Assembly: GCF_026213295.1 (NCBI RefSeq)
Contig: NC_079414.1
Coordinates: forward strand, 7,439,102 to 7,503,101
DNA: 64,000 bases
Source: Gadus chalcogrammus
Taxonomy: Eukaryota; Chordata; Actinopteri; Gadiformes; Gadidae
Direction: 5' to 3'
Made by a program: the position numbers and the translations under genes. Below the pieces are notes generated by a model that worked only from the letters and a program-made list of their open reading frames with translations, was not told the DNA's origin and did not search any database. Position 1 is the first letter of the stretch. Every line of letters begins with the position of its first letter. Below are positions 61,170 through 64,000 of this stretch, one piece after another.

Positions 61170-63540
61170 GATCCCTACAAGCTGAAAAAGTCGGATTTTA
61201 GCGAGGATCAGGCCCTTTTACCCTGGCGTAGATTACGGGTTAAGGCTTTCCTGGTAAAAACAAACACAAATTGATTGAGCCCCAATACTTACCAGTTATG
61301 AAGTGATTACGACAAATACGAGTGTTGGCGAGATTTTTTTGTGCCATGTCACCCCGGTAGATGTTCCAAATCCAAGTAGCTCCTCGGTCAACTCACGCGT
61401 CCGCTCACCTTGAGTTGTGATCAAAACTGCAATTCCCATTCTCCCCTATGAAATTATTCGCACAACCGTGCATAGCACAACTGGTAGGCATTATTAGCCA
61501 AACAAAATAATATAATAGCGAAACAATTGAGGTTAGATACGCGCTTTGCGATTGAATGACCTCCACTCTAATGTGACTGAAACAAGTGTAGCGGGGCGCA
61601 ATGTTGTGATTGCTTTCCTACCAAGATGGCCGACTTCCGGTTTGGTTACGAATTTTAATTAGCTGTGACGTCAGTTGCAAACGAAGAATTGTGTGCTGTT
61701 TATAGCCGCATCTTGTCGTCGTGGAAACAAATGCCTTATCCTCACGATGACCCCAAATCATTACCATAAAAAAGAAATTGTCACTGATGACCGTCATTTC
61801 GTATCATTTATGGTATGGGTCCCTATGTGTGTGCGACTGCTTAACATAAATACATAGAGCGTCTACTCAGAGTGGCTCTTAAGAGAGTCTACCCTAGTGG
61901 CTGCTGCGGTACACAGCAGAGCCGATGGCCAGGAGATGGTTCGCCAGTCACTGAATCGATTCTCTCCGAAGCCGGAGACACACTTTGACACCAGAATTGT
62001 TTTTCCATCAACAGCCCAAGGCCTGAAAGTCCCCTCCATTTCACAAGGGACTTTAAGTCAGTCAGGGCAGAGTCAGGGCAGTATCACAGAAGTAGCGGTC
62101 AGTTTTCTAAAAAAGATTGGATCTGAAAATCAGATGGACTCAGAGAGAGAGAGAATCTGAGAGTTGTTTTAACAAGGAGAGGCAGAATTTGGATTCCCAT
62201 TTCATGAGCTCAAATCCCAAATGTTACTTTCATCCAAAATTACAAAAAAGACAAGAAAGGAATGACAGTCAGCACAGTTTAATTATTAAAAAAGTGACAT
62301 TAATTAATCACACTAATATCAATTTTGACGGCTTTAGCATGCAAATAAATTGGTTTAAACAATCCAATTTGTGTATAATTCTCAAAGGACACTGTGCATG
62401 TTGTAGAACATGGCGGAGTTAACCATAAACCAGGTATTTACATTTCTCAATACACAGTTCTGTAATTGCATCCATACTGGGAAACTACTTTCGTTTGTCT
62501 ATCTTTTGTATCTACTGATGATTCATATCCTTGGAAGTTAGCGCTACAGGCCAATATTTGTATTCATAACACGCCTCCTTCCTTGAACTATCGTCCAAAA
62601 ACACTTTTTTTGATTGCATTAAAAAACCTCCCCCCTAGAGCTGTTGCAGTCTTCAGGGAGCCGTTCTGGTCTCTTGTAGAAACATAGCGCTCCAACATGA
62701 CCCCCCAAACATGACCCCCCCCCCCCAACATGAAGAGGGCCCACTCGATCCATCTTTAGATATAAAGGCTTCATTCTAAGGTATGAAAAGCACAATTCCT
62801 GTGTTCATGGGATTAAACAATAATTAAAGCATATTTTAAAAAAAGTCACCTGTCGGTGACTTTACTGTCTGCTCTCTGCCTGCCCGAACCTGTACCAGAA
62901 TAAATCCTTGAAACTGTCCTCAACTGTCGTCTGTCTATGCACTTGGTTTCTGCCTAACCCCCCCGTTACAGTTTGTCTGTTTTGAAGACTGAACACAACC
63001 ACGAACCACATCGAATCTGGCCATGGCAGCACTCCCTATAAAAAATAATTCAAAACAGCCAAATATAACAGCCAATTATCCTATCAAGAATTTTGAAACA
63101 TTAAAAGCTCTCGGCTTGTCACTGTAGTGATAGAAAAAGTTAGAAGCTGGGAGTTAAAGACAATACATGTAAGAGCAGTCCATTATCCCTTGGACTGCAT
63201 TGGACTCATTATCATATGCCTCATGCAATGTATCCCCCAGAAAATGTCTTCAAAAAAGTCAAGGTGGTCAAGGAGTTAAATAAATATTTTTCTTTATTTT
63301 TTGTAGTTGATGAAAGTATGTTTTCTTTCCCTACGAGAGTTTTGCACTTTGTTGTTGTTGTTTTTTTTTACACATTGGTAGTCAAGGCGGGGCCCTACTG
63401 TTGTTAAGGCAGCCGCCTTAACCATACAGTGCTGGGGGAAACACAGGCCTCATGTGATAAACCTGCCTTGTCCATGCCTGCTTACCTGTAGCAGTGACTC
63501 ATAAGTGTCATAGCTGCATGTCAATATTTTATATCAGAGT
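61170..63540. other. Flanking DNA, nothing recognised apart from an LTR end
   Basis: No gene seen. Contains the LTR end at about 62895-62970 and short C-runs near 62720. The 58850-60371 stretch is likewise without features, apart from a short ttagggttagggtt at 59384-59397. Confidence 0.45.
62895..62970 (+). repeat. LTR 3' end fragment
   Basis: A segment with aataaatccttgaaactg followed by cccccccgttacag resembles the 3' end of the solo LTR at 63546-63879 (AATAAA, then ...cccgttacag). The 5' limit is not visible. Confidence 0.35.
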
Positions 63541-63545
63541 GTCAC

Positions 63546-63879
63546 TGTGGAGGTGGGGCGGCGTCTGGCCTGCAGGGGGAGCATGGAGCACCGGGTCTGC
63601 TGGGGTGATGGGGTCTGATTGCGGACAGGTGTCTGCAATCTGACCCAATCAGGAAGTGTGTATTTATGTGCCTGCTTGTCTTTCAGTCAGGGCTTGAGAT
63701 AGGGAGGAGGAAGACGCTCTCTGCGAGCGCGTCGTAAAACCAGGAGACGGACGGATTGAACAGTGAACCGTTGTCCTTTTGTTCGTGTGTCTTTAAGATT
63801 GTGTAATCGAAGTGGAAATAAACAGGAGTTCGCTCCATTTCTACAAAGAACTGTGTCCTGACTCCGTGAACCCGTTACA
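63546..63879 (+). mobile_element. Solo LTR
   Basis: 334 bp start TGTGGAGGTGGGG and end CCCGTTACA, flanked by GTCAC on both sides (63541-63545, 63880-63884). AATAAA at about 63812 lies before a short 3' part, which suggests + orientation. A related LTR end (aataaatccttg... cccgttacag) occurs at about 62900-62968. Confidence 0.72.
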
Positions 63880-64000
63880 GTCACTTTGCGGTTCTGAAAG
63901 TGCATCGGATACCGAGAGAATTCAATTTTAAAAGACGTCCATTTGTTTGTATTAGATGGAACCCCATGGCTGTTTTGACGCATAGAGCCCTGACTACTGA

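Overview
The window is a piece of a vertebrate, almost certainly teleost fish, nuclear genome. It is dominated by introns, dinucleotide microsatellites and DNA and retro-transposon remnants. The only host gene I can support is on the + strand: 13 consecutive coding exons between 7047 and 56118 of USP43 (ubiquitin-specific protease 43), ending at the authentic stop codon. All 13 exons have AG/GT boundaries and matching phases. They encode the last 947 residues, including both zinc-binding CPHC pairs, the catalytic His (exon 10) and acidic residue (exon 11), and the basic C-terminal tail. The Cys box and the N-terminus lie before base 1. The high (CA)n/(GT)n density recalls cod-like (gadiform) genomes, but that is only an inference. 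I cannot say which fish paralogue this is.

Layout. 1-7046: intron with a short tandem duplication, the left end of a TTAA-flanked element, and a 5'-inverted LINE (about 3430-6590) carrying a nested AT-rich transposon. 7047-11360: exons 1-3 (window numbering). 11361-21680: a long intron with several TIR elements, a solo LTR and a 1.7-kb-spaced segmental duplication. 21681-34285: exons 4-8 with a foldback TTAA element (26326-28141). 34286-41444: an intron with nested hAT elements and a 5'-truncated DIRS retrotransposon on the minus strand. 41445-46309: exons 9-12. 46310-54913: the last intron, holding L1 fragments and a nearly intact-looking but deleted Ty3/Gypsy element (48877-52730). 54914-56118: the large last exon. 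56119-64000: 3' UTR and flank with a 29-bp minisatellite, a hAT element with a perfect 8-bp target duplication, a MITE copy and another solo LTR.

The most interesting signal is how the repeats sit on USP43 splice sites. Exons 2, 5 and 7 are each bracketed by mutually complementary microsatellites (CT/GA or GT/CA). Exons 5 and 8 have a 3' splice site made of, or almost abutting, a TG repeat; exon 7 has one 45 nt upstream. Minisatellites have grown out of the exon-5 donor, the exon-8 donor and the stop codon. A second theme is mobile elements that look young or well delimited yet have lost catalytic cores: the Gypsy and LINE reverse transcriptases have both lost the block with the catalytic aspartates.
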